Below are positions 8,158 to 16,020 of a stretch of DNA of 44,148 nucleotides, one piece after another. A program made the translations under genes and the position numbers. Position 1 is the first letter of the stretch. Every line of letters starts with the position of its first letter. Below the pieces are notes generated by a model. It made no database searches. It saw only the letters and a program-made list of their open reading frames with translations, and was not told where the DNA came from. The stretch comes from SMTZ1-83 sp048884925 (lineage in GTDB: Archaea; Asgardarchaeota; Thorarchaeia; Thorarchaeales; Thorarchaeaceae), in assembly GCA_048884925.1 (NCBI GenBank), contig JBHLQK010000002.1, forward strand, positions 1-44,148, written 5' to 3'.

Positions 8158-8697
8158 ATGTGTGAGACTGCAGATTGGGACAGTGCTGTGAACTATGACA
8201 CATTTCTGAAGAATGCTCGGGAGAACGTCGAACTGATGAAAGCCCGCTATAGTGACCTAATGCTCAACGAGTCCGAGCAGGACACCCTGAGCAGTATTCA
8301 GAATGAGATTCGAATCCTTGTCATTGGCACTGATCGCTGTGATGACTCTGCAGGAAATGTTCCCGTACTTGCCCGCATGACATCACTCTCACCAAAACTG
8401 AAACTACGTATTCTGGACAGTGATAAGAACGCCAAACTCCACGAGCAATACAAGGTCAACGGAAAGAGAAAGACTCCTGTGGTGCTCTTCATGAGTAATG
8501 AGAATCAAGAAATCTGCCGATGGGTCGAGCGACCAAATGCTGCCTATAAACAAGTGAATCAGGGTTCTAAACCATCTCTAGACGACAGGAAGGTTGCCCT
8601 CAAGAAGCTGTACAGCGACCCGGAGATTCTACGCCAAAGCCTTGGTGAATTCATGAAACTGTTGATGCGATCTGATTACGTCTTAGGTCGTCACTAG
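8158..8697 (+). CDS. Thioredoxin-fold protein with CxxS motif
   Basis: A 179-residue protein with a thioredoxin-like core from about residue 50: a hydrophobic strand, then Thr-Asp-Arg-Cys61-Asp-Asp-Ser64 at the active-site position, a strand ending in Leu-Asp-Ser-Asp, and Lys-Thr-Pro-Val-Val-Leu-Phe containing the cis-proline. It has one active-site cysteine (CxxS), so disulfide exchange would have to be monothiol or the protein may be a binding module. The first 50 residues are a helical extension. It lies one base ahead of a methyltransferase gene and is surely cotranscribed with it. The partner is unknown. Confidence 0.8.
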   Translation: MCETADWDSAVNYDTFLKNARENVELMKARYSDLMLNESEQDTLSSIQNEIRILVIGTDRCDDSAGNVPVLARMTSLSPKLKLRILDSDKNAKLHEQYKVNGKRKTPVVLFMSNENQEICRWVERPNAAYKQVNQGSKPSLDDRKVALKKLYSDPEILRQSLGEFMKLLMRSDYVLGRH

Positions 8698-8698
8698 A

Positions 8699-9352
8699 AT
8701 GGCACGTAGTCATACCAATGACTGGAAGGACCCTGAACGCATTCCTAGAATGATTGACTCCTACGAGGCGCGATATGGTCCTGATTTTTGGAGCCAGTTT
8801 ATGGACCTTGTTGGAACTGAGAGTCGAGCTGTGGTTGCAGATTTTGGTTGTGGTCCTGGTGTGTTTCTCAAGGACGCCGCAGAGAGGTTCGAAGCTCATG
8901 AGATTCACGGATATGATGCCAGTAAGTACATGCTAGAAGCTGCGGCAAAGATACTTGGCGAAGCAATCTCCAAAGGGAAGATACTGCTCCATAGGACTAA
9001 CTTTGACAATGAACCATTTGATATCGATCCTGATAGCATAGACCTTGGATTCTCTGGTTATATGCTCCATGAAGTGGCAGACCCATCCAAGTTCGTGGAT
9101 CAGATTGCAGTAACTATCCGTGGGGGCGGAAGATATGCTATCCTTGACTTTGTGTCAGGGGACAAGGAGGCATTTGTTAGGACGATGACAAGCAGGGGAA
9201 TGACTGAGGAGAAGGCCCGCAGGCGCTATCCTCACATGTGCAAACACTCTGTTGATGACATTGAGAGAATCCTTCTCGCCGCAGGGTTCTCATCGGTTGA
9301 ACACAGAATGCTCGATGAAGCCAGGGTCATTGCTGTAGGTTTGAGAGAATAG
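8699..9352 (+). CDS. Class I SAM-dependent methyltransferase
   Basis: A 217-residue methyltransferase. Motif I is Asp-Phe-Gly-Cys-Gly-Pro-Gly at 48-54, motif II is Gly-Tyr-Asp-Ala-Ser near 71-75, and the post-motif region has Leu-His-Glu-Val-Ala-Asp. The substrate cannot be told. The ATG follows the upstream stop by one base, implying translational coupling. The fold is complete and of normal length for the UbiE/small-molecule group. Confidence 0.88.
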   Translation: MARSHTNDWKDPERIPRMIDSYEARYGPDFWSQFMDLVGTESRAVVADFGCGPGVFLKDAAERFEAHEIHGYDASKYMLEAAAKILGEAISKGKILLHRTNFDNEPFDIDPDSIDLGFSGYMLHEVADPSKFVDQIAVTIRGGGRYAILDFVSGDKEAFVRTMTSRGMTEEKARRRYPHMCKHSVDDIERILLAAGFSSVEHRMLDEARVIAVGLRE

Positions 9353-9502
9353 GGTTAGGTTGGATTCATTGAGATCCTTCGATGAAGATGAAACTTCAGC
9401 GCTCCCCATGATCTTATGAGGCATAGAATAGAGTATCAACGATGCTATAGTCATCATGTCCATCGCAATTTCGACCGGTGGGGATGATTAAGAGGGGTTC
9501 AG

Positions 9503-9595
9503 ATGTTTCAGTGTGTTTCATGTGGAAGGAAGTTCTATACTAAAGAGACCGGCAACTATAGACCGACTTTCGGTAGTCTACACTCCCGTGACTGA
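9503..9595 (+). CDS. Possible 30-residue CxxC microprotein
   Basis: In the 280-base gap before the PriL gene, an ATG preceded by GAGGGG at five bases opens a 30-codon frame. It begins Met-Phe-Gln-Cys-Val-Ser-Cys-Gly-Arg-Lys-Phe and ends at TGA 9593. The Cys-X2-Cys-Gly-Arg-Lys knuckle is exactly half of a zinc ribbon, so it might bind zinc as a dimer. No second Cys pair is present. It could equally be chance or a degraded gene. The rest of the gap shows only the PriL promoter. Confidence 0.4.
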   Translation: MFQCVSCGRKFYTKETGNYRPTFGSLHSRD

Positions 9596-9601
9596 TGAGG
9601 A

Positions 9602-9612
9602 CAGTTTATTTG
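9602..9612 (+). promoter_or_regulatory. TATA-like box for PriL, leaderless start
   Basis: AGTTTATTTGG is centred about 26 bases before the GTG at 9633. No Shine-Dalgarno precedes that GTG, and an in-frame stop lies at 9624, so a leaderless transcript starting at or near GTG is the simplest reading. Confidence 0.4.
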
Positions 9613-9632
9613 GCGAGTCTGACTGAATACTT

Positions 9633-10772
9633 GTGAGAGGCAAGAGAAATTTGGGTGTTTCAATTGAGCTTCTAAAGTACCCCTTTTCAGTGGAAGCCAG
9701 GTCCGCCGTTCAGAGAATGGCTAATGATATAGGCTCTCTAATCACCATTCTAAAAGAACCTAGCAATAACGATTTAGTTGAAGAGGCCGAAGAACGAGTC
9801 TATGCAGCGATCACGCAATCAGAAATCAAGGTGCCTGAGATTGACCGTGATGAAGCTCTACTTGTATATCAGGCAGCCCGTCTGATTGTTGAAAAGGTAT
9901 GCCTCAATTTGAACCGTCCTGGTTTGCGGAGTATCCAAGCTGAGGCTGAATCAAAAGCTGTAAACAAACACCTGTCCACTGAGAGAGACAGAGTTGTACG
10001 GTCTCTATGTACCGATTCCCTTGGATGGCAGATAGAGTCTACTGGAACAACCATTGAAAGATCAAGACTTCCTCTCTCGCTTAGGAGCTTTGAATACCGA
10101 ATAAGATTCGAGGACTTCCTTGAGGTTGCTCCTAGCTTCAGAAGTATGCGATGGAAGCTAATCAACCGTCATCTCGATGCTGGTTGGGTTCCAGTCCGTA
10201 AATCCGAACTCCATAGACTAATGTCTGGAAAATTCAAGAAGCTTGTCATTCAGAGTGAAATTCGAGTTCCTACACTGCCAAGACGACTCACAGAAGCTGT
10301 CCAGCGTTTTGAAAGCGAGATGGAAACGAGGAGAAAGGAGCGCGAACCAACGGAGTACACAGAAGAGTCTGTGTCTGCGTTTCCACCCTGCATCACGCAA
10401 TTACATCAAGACTCAATCAACCAGAAGAACGTGCCGCATTTTGGAAGATTCGCAATGGCGGCGTTCTTTTTCAAAATAGGAATGGGAAAGGATGAGATGA
10501 TGAAGATCTTCAGGGCTGCACCTGACTTTATTCAGAGTCTTGCTAGTTACCAAATCGACCACATCAAGGGCAAAGAGTATGAGCCTCCAAAATGTAAGAC
10601 GATGCAGGATAGGGGGCTTTGTCCTGTGGTTCTTAGAACCACCTTTGATTCTCTCTGTATCTATATACTTCATCCCGTCCAATTCTATGAAACCCGAAGT
10701 TGGGAGAATTCTAAAGGAATCACAGACCACTCATGGTATGCACGCAAGCGTACTAGGCGTCAGAATTTCTAA
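9633..10772 (+). CDS. priL: DNA primase large subunit PriL
   Basis: A 379-residue archaeal/eukaryotic primase regulatory subunit, which with PriS makes RNA primers for replication. The C-terminal 4Fe-4S domain is complete. Cys253 lies in Phe-Pro-Pro-Cys-Ile, Cys321 in Pro-Pro-Lys-Cys, Cys330 in Gly-Leu-Cys, and Cys342 just before Ile-Leu-His-Pro-Val. The Tyr-Gln-Ile-Asp-His-Ile-Lys-Gly segment between them is typical. The N-terminal helical domain (1-210) is less conserved. The start is a GTG. No priS gene is in the window. The gene converges with the Ogg1 gene, four bases apart. Confidence 0.93.
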   Translation: MRGKRNLGVSIELLKYPFSVEARSAVQRMANDIGSLITILKEPSNNDLVEEAEERVYAAITQSEIKVPEIDRDEALLVYQAARLIVEKVCLNLNRPGLRSIQAEAESKAVNKHLSTERDRVVRSLCTDSLGWQIESTGTTIERSRLPLSLRSFEYRIRFEDFLEVAPSFRSMRWKLINRHLDAGWVPVRKSELHRLMSGKFKKLVIQSEIRVPTLPRRLTEAVQRFESEMETRRKEREPTEYTEESVSAFPPCITQLHQDSINQKNVPHFGRFAMAAFFFKIGMGKDEMMKIFRAAPDFIQSLASYQIDHIKGKEYEPPKCKTMQDRGLCPVVLRTTFDSLCIYILHPVQFYETRSWENSKGITDHSWYARKRTRRQNF

Positions 10773-10776
10773 ACGC

Positions 10777-11622
10777 TTATCTTGCTGCTTTGATATCCTT
10801 TGACCTAGCGTAATTATAGAGATATTCCTGAGCATATCCTGCATATCTCCCAAAGTACTCTCTAGCCGCCCTTGACTTCCTTGTGTATGAATTGCCTGAT
10901 GATGTAAACATGTCATAGTGCTTTTGGATCACTCTCTCAATCCACACATCGATTGGGAACGCCTCTAGAAATCCAAGTGAGAAGAGGCAGACACAGTCCG
11001 CAACTTTGTTTCCAACTCCATGGAGGGTCTTTAGCTTGGTATGTGCCTTCTCATAATTGAGTTTCATGAGTTCTCCAGGGTTAACATCCCCGGACACGAT
11101 TGAAGCTGTGGCTCTGACTATGAACGAAGAACGCCACCCAAACATGAGATCTCGCAGATTCTTTTCACATGCTGCACTCAACTGCTCTGGAGTAGGGAAT
11201 CCGTAGTGAGTCTTTCCACGAAACTCATAACTCGGTCCGAAATTCTGTCTGAGGGAGTGCATACATCCATGCATCCTTGGAATATTGCTCTGTATTGACA
11301 AGATAAAGGAAATCAAGCATGGGAAGAATTCATCGGATACCAAACGAAGTCCTGGTGCAAATTCGATACTCTCTCTTATAATTGCATCTTTGGCAATCTC
11401 TTCTTGGATGTGAGTAAGAGGGTCATCTAATCTGAAGTATTTCCTGAGGTCCGCCTTTCTCTCTGATGATTCATAGCAGAGCTCGTCGCCATGTTGTTCT
11501 ACATATATCACCTGACCTACGTCGGCATTTATGTATCCCTCTCCTTCTCTGATCCAACTAAATGTTTGACCGCATTCAATTGTATCCACTAGGCTGAAGT
11601 TTGCTGTTTTGATGGTCCGCAT
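10777..11622 (-). CDS. 8-oxoguanine DNA glycosylase/AP lyase, Ogg1 type
   Basis: A 281-residue bifunctional base-excision enzyme removing 8-oxoguanine and nicking the abasic site. An OGG N-terminal domain is present: Gly-Gln-Thr-Phe-Ser-Trp at 18-23 and Tyr-Phe-Arg-Leu-Asp at 62-66. The helix-hairpin-helix-GPD core follows with His-Gly-Val-Gly-Asn-Lys206-Val-Ala-Asp-Cys, where Lys206 is the Schiff-base lysine, and Phe-Pro-Ile-Asp225-Val-Trp, where Asp225 is catalytic. The SNNNI motif of Ogg1 is altered to Ser-Ile-Gln-Ser-Asn-Ile. The two-domain layout is that of eukaryotic Ogg1 rather than the compact archaeal Ogg2 or AGOG. I use ATG 11622; a TTG upstream at 11646 is possible. Confidence 0.9.
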   Translation of the reverse strand: MRTIKTANFSLVDTIECGQTFSWIREGEGYINADVGQVIYVEQHGDELCYESSERKADLRKYFRLDDPLTHIQEEIAKDAIIRESIEFAPGLRLVSDEFFPCLISFILSIQSNIPRMHGCMHSLRQNFGPSYEFRGKTHYGFPTPEQLSAACEKNLRDLMFGWRSSFIVRATASIVSGDVNPGELMKLNYEKAHTKLKTLHGVGNKVADCVCLFSLGFLEAFPIDVWIERVIQKHYDMFTSSGNSYTRKSRAAREYFGRYAGYAQEYLYNYARSKDIKAAR

Positions 11623-11676
11623 CACGACTTCGTGGACAGAAATCAATGAAGAGTATTTTGATTGCGTATTATCTTG

Positions 11677-12174
11677 TCAGAGGTCGACTTCCATTAGGTC
11701 TACTGAAGCGGTTTCAATCAGGTCGACAAGCTCAGATATCTGTTCATTAGTATAGCTCGAAATTATTTGCCCCTCAAGATCAATTGGAGACTCTTTCCAA
11801 GCGTATATTGCCAAAACTCCGTCTGGTAATTCTTTTGGCGATTTCTCATCGCCTATACACCATATCTTAGGAATGTTCTTCTCCTTCATTCCCTCGATTA
11901 TTAGCAAATCGCTTTGAATCCATGAAATGATCTCTCTCAGACTTGAAGGTCTCTTCGATCGGATGGTTATAGATTCAGGTCCCACCAGTATGGTAGTCTG
12001 GGCACCAGACATTCTATGCCTTGCTGTGTCTGTTCCTTCTTTATCCGCAATTTCCTCGTTCGTGCTCTTGATCGTTGAAACCGAGTACCCTCTTCTCGTA
12101 AGCTCTCTGATGAGTGCCTCAATTAGCATTGTCTTACCTGTACCTGAGTAGCCCGCAATTGCAAAGACTCGCAT
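11677..12174 (-). CDS. mobB: MobB-type P-loop protein, molybdopterin-guanine dinucleotide biosynthesis
   Basis: A 165-residue GTPase-fold protein. The P-loop is Gly-Tyr-Ser-Gly-Thr-Gly-Lys-Thr at 8-15. Later come Gly-Thr-Asp-Thr-Ala-Arg-His and Met-Ser-Gly-Ala, then a Leu-Leu-Ile-Ile-Glu-Gly-Met strand corresponding to the Walker B region. All are typical of MobB, which assists MobA in attaching GMP to molybdopterin. No molybdoenzyme or MobA lies in this window. GAGG precedes ATG 12174. The gene is divergent from the ABC operon. Confidence 0.85.
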   Translation of the reverse strand: MRVFAIAGYSGTGKTMLIEALIRELTRRGYSVSTIKSTNEEIADKEGTDTARHRMSGAQTTILVGPESITIRSKRPSSLREIISWIQSDLLIIEGMKEKNIPKIWCIGDEKSPKELPDGVLAIYAWKESPIDLEGQIISSYTNEQISELVDLIETASVDLMEVDL

Positions 12175-12271
12175 GAGACCTCTTCCATGGACCAGCTGCT
12201 ATTCTGTCTTCTTATTCGGACGCTTATCCAGAATTTCATTAGAAAAGAAATGCTCGAAGCACTCTCCTTAA

Positions 12272-13093
12272 ATGGACTTAGTAAGCCTTCAGGCAGTTGG
12301 TGACATGCCATTGGGTGCCGACAACCACGTCGCAGTTGAATGCATAGATGTCCATAGGAATTTCCAGGATGGTTCACGCGTCATCCGTGTGCTCCAGGGG
12401 ACCAATCTCAAAGTCCATAGTGGAGAATTTGTAGCTGTTGTGGGCGCCTCAGGATCGGGCAAGACAACGCTCCTGAATCTAATCGGAGGCCTTGACCGAC
12501 CTACATCTGGCCAGATTCTAGTTGATGGAACCGATATTACTGCCCTCGATGATGAAGGGATCTCAGCTGTTAGAAGGCACAAGGTAGGCGTGCTTTTCCA
12601 AGACCAATTCCTCCTGCCTATATTTACTGCGCTGGAGAACGTTGAGGTTCCAATGCTACTTGATAACATTCCAACTGGTGAACGTCAAGAGAGAGCGATG
12701 AAGCTACTGGAAGTAGTGGGTATAGACCATCGTGCTCAGCATATGCCTCATGAGCTATCCGGTGGAATGCGCTCTCGTGTCGCCCTGGCACGCGCCCTCG
12801 CAAACGACCCTGCTGTTCTTCTATGTGACGAACCGACAGGTGACCTCGATCACACCACTGGTGGAGAAATCATTCTACTCATGAAACGCCTAGCAAAAGT
12901 AGACGGCAGGGCAATCATAGTTGTCACCCATGACCCTGAAGTTGCTAAGATGACTGACAAGATTCTACTCCTAAGAGATGGTGTCCTAGTAGAAGAGCTG
13001 ATCACCGACTTCTTCAAGCCCAGTGGCATAGACATCGAAAAGGCTCGTGCGAAGTTTCAGGCTGATGAGAAGGCCTCCTCTATTCGGGAGTGA
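12272..13093 (+). CDS. ABC transporter ATPase, LolD/MacB type
   Basis: A 273-residue ATPase energising FtsX-type permeases. Walker A is Gly-Ala-Ser-Gly-Ser-Gly-Lys-Thr at 58-65. The Q-loop is Phe-Gln110-Asp. The signature Leu-Ser-Gly-Gly-Met starts at 162, Walker B Leu-Leu-Cys-Asp-Glu-Pro-Thr-Gly-Asp-Leu-Asp ends at 193, and the switch is His220. The first 20 residues precede the fold and the last 30 form a charged tail. It is the first gene of the four-gene operon, and its TGA overlaps the GTG of the permease. Mechanotransmission or lipid/lipoprotein extrusion is what this family does in bacteria; the archaeal cargo is unknown. Confidence 0.92.
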   Translation: MDLVSLQAVGDMPLGADNHVAVECIDVHRNFQDGSRVIRVLQGTNLKVHSGEFVAVVGASGSGKTTLLNLIGGLDRPTSGQILVDGTDITALDDEGISAVRRHKVGVLFQDQFLLPIFTALENVEVPMLLDNIPTGERQERAMKLLEVVGIDHRAQHMPHELSGGMRSRVALARALANDPAVLLCDEPTGDLDHTTGGEIILLMKRLAKVDGRAIIVVTHDPEVAKMTDKILLLRDGVLVEELITDFFKPSGIDIEKARAKFQADEKASSIRE

Positions 13094-16014
13094 CTTATGT
13101 GGGAAAATCAGTGAGTTCTGTGACGTTCACTCCTAGGAGTCGGCTCTACCCGCTGTCATATGCTCTGAGTGCAATGAAGGCCAATCCTTTCCGAGCACTG
13201 AGTCTGGCTCTAACCCTTGGTCTGGGAATCAGCTTACTCACGTCAAATATCGTCTGGGCTGACACGGGTGTGCAGGTCAGTGTAGATAATTACCTAGAGA
13301 ATAATCCATTCCAGTTACTTATCAAGACATATACTGATAATGATGATCAGGGGTCTTTAGCTTATGACTACCTTCAGAATGATCCTCTAGTTGACGCCGT
13401 GATGAGGATTGACTCGACTTTGGGATTTCTCTGGGGAACTGATTACCCAGATGACTTTGAATATGATATTGATGACTCTCAGTACTCCGCAGGTGTAAAG
13501 GAAGGCCGTGTTATCCTCGTTAGCAACGAGTTTCTCAATCTTTCTTCAATGGATTTTGAGTATGAGGGCACGTTCAGCCTCAATCATGGCGAAGTTCTCG
13601 TATCAAGTCAGTTTGTTATCTATACCGAGGAAGTATTCAATGTGACCTTAGGCATAGGCGATGAGATAGATTTGGAGATTCTTGGTAGGGACGGCCCAAA
13701 CCCTTCCGATCCAGACTATGTCTTCCAGAATCCTCTCGAAATAGGAAACATGGAACGATACAGCATCGAGAATGTTAGAATCGCAGGCATCTATCATCCT
13801 AGGGGTTACTCAAGCCTAACCGAAAGAGCATTTCCATCGTATATGCGCGCCAGCTGGAACTATACCAACACAAGATTCCCTATCTTAGGCCTAAGGGACA
13901 GCGTGATGATTCTCGAAAGCTCCCTTCCAGCAGGTTTCATAGACCCGGATGGATGGTTTCCCGCCCACAGTCTGGTACGAGTAGCGAGAGATACTCTTCT
14001 CGAAAATGACCCAAGCACGATCTCTGAGAGAATAAGGACTCTTGCCACGCGAATTGAAGAGCAGTACTATGTCGAGGCCACCGGATTTGATCAAAGTAAC
14101 TATCTACAATGGGTTGTTAACTCATATCTCAATTCGGTATCATATTCCATTCTCAATCTACCGATATTTCTGCTCTCATTGGTGCTGTCTATATTCGCTG
14201 CAGACACCTTCATGGCACCTAGGGCTACTGAGGTTGGAGTGCTTCGGTCAAAGGGGGCAAGTACGAGTCAAATCTATGGAATATTCCTTTGGGAATCATT
14301 CTTCCTAGCGCTGCTAAGTCTAATTCTTGGAGTTGTTTTGGCTACCATTTTTGCCGCACTTATCCCTGCAACTACAAGCTTCATGGCATTTGATTGGTCC
14401 GTATATGGGTTCTATCTGCTTAATTCCGTCATAAAAATCGATACTCTACTCACTGCCATTCTTTTGTGCATCATTCCTCCCATGCTCTTCATCTTATATC
14501 TGGCAAAGAAAGCAGCCAGCGCAGAGATTGGCTCCATGATGGAGGAATCTGCTGAGAAGCTAGCACCTGAAGAGGGGGCTTATGGATTCACTCTGGGTAT
14601 GTCTATTATCCTCCTATCTATCGTTGTTGCGGCAGCCATCTTCTTCCCAAGGAATCCAACAATTCTGCTGCTTGAACTAGTCCTTGCAACCGCAGCATGG
14701 TTCTTCGTAGCCTACAACGGTTCCCGAGTTTCACGTGTGGGGCTTGCAGGTGTGTCCTCTAGGCTTTCCTTCCTGCTGGGTCAGAAGAACCGCATTGCAG
14801 CCGCTTATCTTCGAATGCGGAGAGGAAGAATAGTCCCGTTGATGCTTGTGCTTGCACTCACGTTATCAACAACCATATCTTTCTCTGTCCAAGCTGAGAG
14901 TCTTCGCACTGACCTTGAACGTGAGGTGAACTATGCCGTTGGTGCAGACCTGAGACTCGAAACTGACTCTCTTCCAATCGCTTTCGGCGAAACACTCGAA
15001 GCATACAGCCAGGTTTCAGATGTGACTCCTGTATATCGAGCCCTCGGGAGAGTGGGCATCGATAAGTTGTCAGTGACAGCTCTCAATATTTCCGAATATT
15101 CCTTGGTAGGTCATTTTGATGAAACCAGTTTTCCCAGCGGCAACGCGGCTGAGGTTCTCGCCGCGCTTGGCAATCTAGACAATGGCATTGTCATAAGCCC
15201 ATATCACGCTCAGCGATGGAACAAGACCATTGGTGACCTTTTGCGTGTGGAAGTCAGCGGAATAGGGATTACTAGGGAGATATTCTTCAATATTACCGGG
15301 TTAGTAAACACGGCACCCGGCTTTGGCTATTCGTGGATTGGGAACATCCCTCCCTCTGGTCTTGGAGCTGGATTTGGTTTTCAGTCTGGCTATGAGGGGT
15401 TCGTACTCACTAATATCGACTTTGTGACAACGCAGCTTGGAAAGTCGGAAACTGATCTGTTCATGGCGAGTTTGAATGATGCAGCTGATGTTAGTGCGTT
15501 TATTGAAATTCTGGCTAGCCAAACTGGCGCAAGGGTATTCACTCCTGAAACATTCGACCTCAAGGCTTACTCGTATGGCACTGCATTGTTTCTGAATACA
15601 ATTGAAGGTCTCTTTTCCATAGGATTTGTTATGGGGCTCATCATGAGTCTCTTTGCGCTCTCGCTATTCTTGGGTTCAGTTGTACGAGAACGCAGGAAGG
15701 AATACGCAGTCCTTCGTGCACTTGGAGGATCCAGAAGGCAAATAGTGAGTATGGTGTTTTCTGAGTTCTCTGGAGTCGTTTTGTCTTCTCTGGTGGTCAG
15801 TCTAATCTTGGGGGCTGTGCTGGCCTATGTCAATGGCTTCTTTCTATTCCAAATGAGTCCATTTTCCAGAACTCTGGCAGCTACGATTACTGTACCCATG
15901 AACTTCTTGCTCACTGTGCTAGCCATTCAGATTATTGCTATGATTATTGGGGCGTATATTCCCGCTAGAGAGGCGGGAAGAACCGATCCTGCCATTGTGT
16001 TGAGAAATCTGTGA
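13090..16014 (+). CDS. Large FtsX-domain ABC permease, paralog 1
   Basis: A 974-residue membrane protein with about ten transmembrane helices: near 36-57, 350-372, 399-425, 450-472, 498-520, 524-542, 582-602, 842-865, 893-915 and 937-957. Two extracellular domains (60-345 and 603-835) separate them. Each half ends in an FtsX module with the cytoplasmic coupling segment (Val-Leu-Arg-Ser-Lys-Gly-Ala at 384-390 and Val-Leu-Arg-Ala-Leu-Gly-Gly at 874-880). The last residues, Arg-Thr-Asp-Pro-Ala-Ile-Val-Leu-Arg-Asn-Leu, match MacB/LolC ends. The start overlaps the ATPase stop as GTGA; another in-frame GTG at 13099 has GGGAG eight bases ahead and may be the true start. Confidence 0.92.
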   Translation: MTYVGKSVSSVTFTPRSRLYPLSYALSAMKANPFRALSLALTLGLGISLLTSNIVWADTGVQVSVDNYLENNPFQLLIKTYTDNDDQGSLAYDYLQNDPLVDAVMRIDSTLGFLWGTDYPDDFEYDIDDSQYSAGVKEGRVILVSNEFLNLSSMDFEYEGTFSLNHGEVLVSSQFVIYTEEVFNVTLGIGDEIDLEILGRDGPNPSDPDYVFQNPLEIGNMERYSIENVRIAGIYHPRGYSSLTERAFPSYMRASWNYTNTRFPILGLRDSVMILESSLPAGFIDPDGWFPAHSLVRVARDTLLENDPSTISERIRTLATRIEEQYYVEATGFDQSNYLQWVVNSYLNSVSYSILNLPIFLLSLVLSIFAADTFMAPRATEVGVLRSKGASTSQIYGIFLWESFFLALLSLILGVVLATIFAALIPATTSFMAFDWSVYGFYLLNSVIKIDTLLTAILLCIIPPMLFILYLAKKAASAEIGSMMEESAEKLAPEEGAYGFTLGMSIILLSIVVAAAIFFPRNPTILLLELVLATAAWFFVAYNGSRVSRVGLAGVSSRLSFLLGQKNRIAAAYLRMRRGRIVPLMLVLALTLSTTISFSVQAESLRTDLEREVNYAVGADLRLETDSLPIAFGETLEAYSQVSDVTPVYRALGRVGIDKLSVTALNISEYSLVGHFDETSFPSGNAAEVLAALGNLDNGIVISPYHAQRWNKTIGDLLRVEVSGIGITREIFFNITGLVNTAPGFGYSWIGNIPPSGLGAGFGFQSGYEGFVLTNIDFVTTQLGKSETDLFMASLNDAADVSAFIEILASQTGARVFTPETFDLKAYSYGTALFLNTIEGLFSIGFVMGLIMSLFALSLFLGSVVRERRKEYAVLRALGGSRRQIVSMVFSEFSGVVLSSLVVSLILGAVLAYVNGFFLFQMSPFSRTLAATITVPMNFLLTVLAIQIIAMIIGAYIPAREAGRTDPAIVLRNL

Positions 16015-16020
16015 GGTGAT

